Shown: one piece after another, positions 5,616-5,724 of the stretch
How the letters are laid out: the number at the start of each line of letters is the position of its first letter
Position numbering within the stretch: position 1 is the stretch's first letter
Origin: Actinomycetota bacterium
Lineage (GTDB): Bacteria; Actinomycetota; CADDZG01; JAHWKV01
NCBI GenBank assembly: GCA_019347725.1
Contig: JAHWKV010000086.1
Coordinates: forward strand, 1-5,724
Length of the DNA stretch: 5,724 bases
Direction: 5' to 3'
Position numbers and translations under genes: made by a program
The notes under the pieces: model-generated
The model's database searches: none
Told to the model about the DNA's origin: nothing
Seen by the model: the letters and a program-made list of their open reading frames with translations, nothing else

Positions 5616-5629
5616 CTTAGCAACGCCCC

Positions 5630-5658
5630 GGGCGCCGCACAGGCGTCCACTATTTTCA
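5630..5658 (+). terminator. intrinsic terminator after dps
   Basis: GGGCGCC (5630-5636) pairs with GGCGTCC (5642-5648; one G-T pair) around loop GCACA, giving 7 pairs. ACTATTTTC follows. It lies 14 nt after the dps stop. The T-run is short and interrupted, but position and shape fit. Confidence 0.6.
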
Positions 5659-5670
5659 TAATTCCCTGCT

Positions 5671-5724
5671 TCACGCCGGTGGGCTTTTGGCCTGCTGCCC
5701 GGTCAATGCCGCGGTCAGCTCTTT
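5671..5724 (-). CDS. possible C-terminal end of a convergent gene, cut by the window edge
   Basis: The minus strand from the edge reads 17 codons (KELTAALTGQQAKSPPA) and then TGA at 5673-5671. A stop here, just outside the dps terminator, would suit a convergent gene. The piece is too short to identify. Another minus frame is also open through this stretch to a TAA overlapping the dps stop, so the frame is uncertain. Confidence 0.25.
   Translation of the reverse strand, partial: KELTAALTGQQAKSPPA

Overview
The window is GC-rich and gene-dense. It uses GTG and TTG starts, carries an actinobacterial-type membrane protein (DUF3159) and has thiO-thiS-thiG gene order, all of which suggest a high-GC actinobacterium (Actinomycetota). 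I cannot place it more precisely. I see no phage, transposon, CRISPR array or defence locus, and no clear undescribed multigene system. The best leads are a broken thiG at the left edge and the stress-type control region of dps.

Positions 1-3839 form one minus-strand run, read right to left: a DUF3159 membrane protein (GTG start), an M20-family metallopeptidase, thiO (glycine oxidase), thiS (sulfur carrier) and thiG (thiazole synthase). Spacing is 35 and 58 nt at the first two joints, then a 4-nt ATGA overlap (thiO/thiS) and a 3-nt gap (thiS/thiG). ThiO, ThiS and ThiG together make the thiazole half of thiamine. The thiG frame is ThiG-like for only about its first 70 residues. It then reads, in frame, like the C-terminus of a family 3 glycoside hydrolase (GH3, NagZ type), so it is a chimera or rearrangement and the catalytic core of ThiG is missing.

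Positions 3892-4211 hold three tRNA genes: Gly(TCC) and Pro(TGG) on minus, Arg(TCT) on plus. The Pro and Arg genes diverge from a 57-nt promoter region. Only tRNA-Arg encodes its CCA end.

Positions 4212-5724 are read on plus. An AT-richer promoter region precedes a TTG-started lipoprotein with a Ser/Gly/Ala-rich linker and a cupredoxin-like domain, whose type 1 copper ligands appear present but with an unusually long Cys-His spacing. Next comes an intergenic stretch with a match to the general-stress sigma (SigB/SigF) consensus, followed by a long imperfect hairpin at the predicted 5' end of the transcript. Then comes dps, with the complete ferroxidase ligand set, closed by a hairpin-plus-T-rich terminator. 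The last ~55 bases may be the tail of a convergent minus-strand gene.
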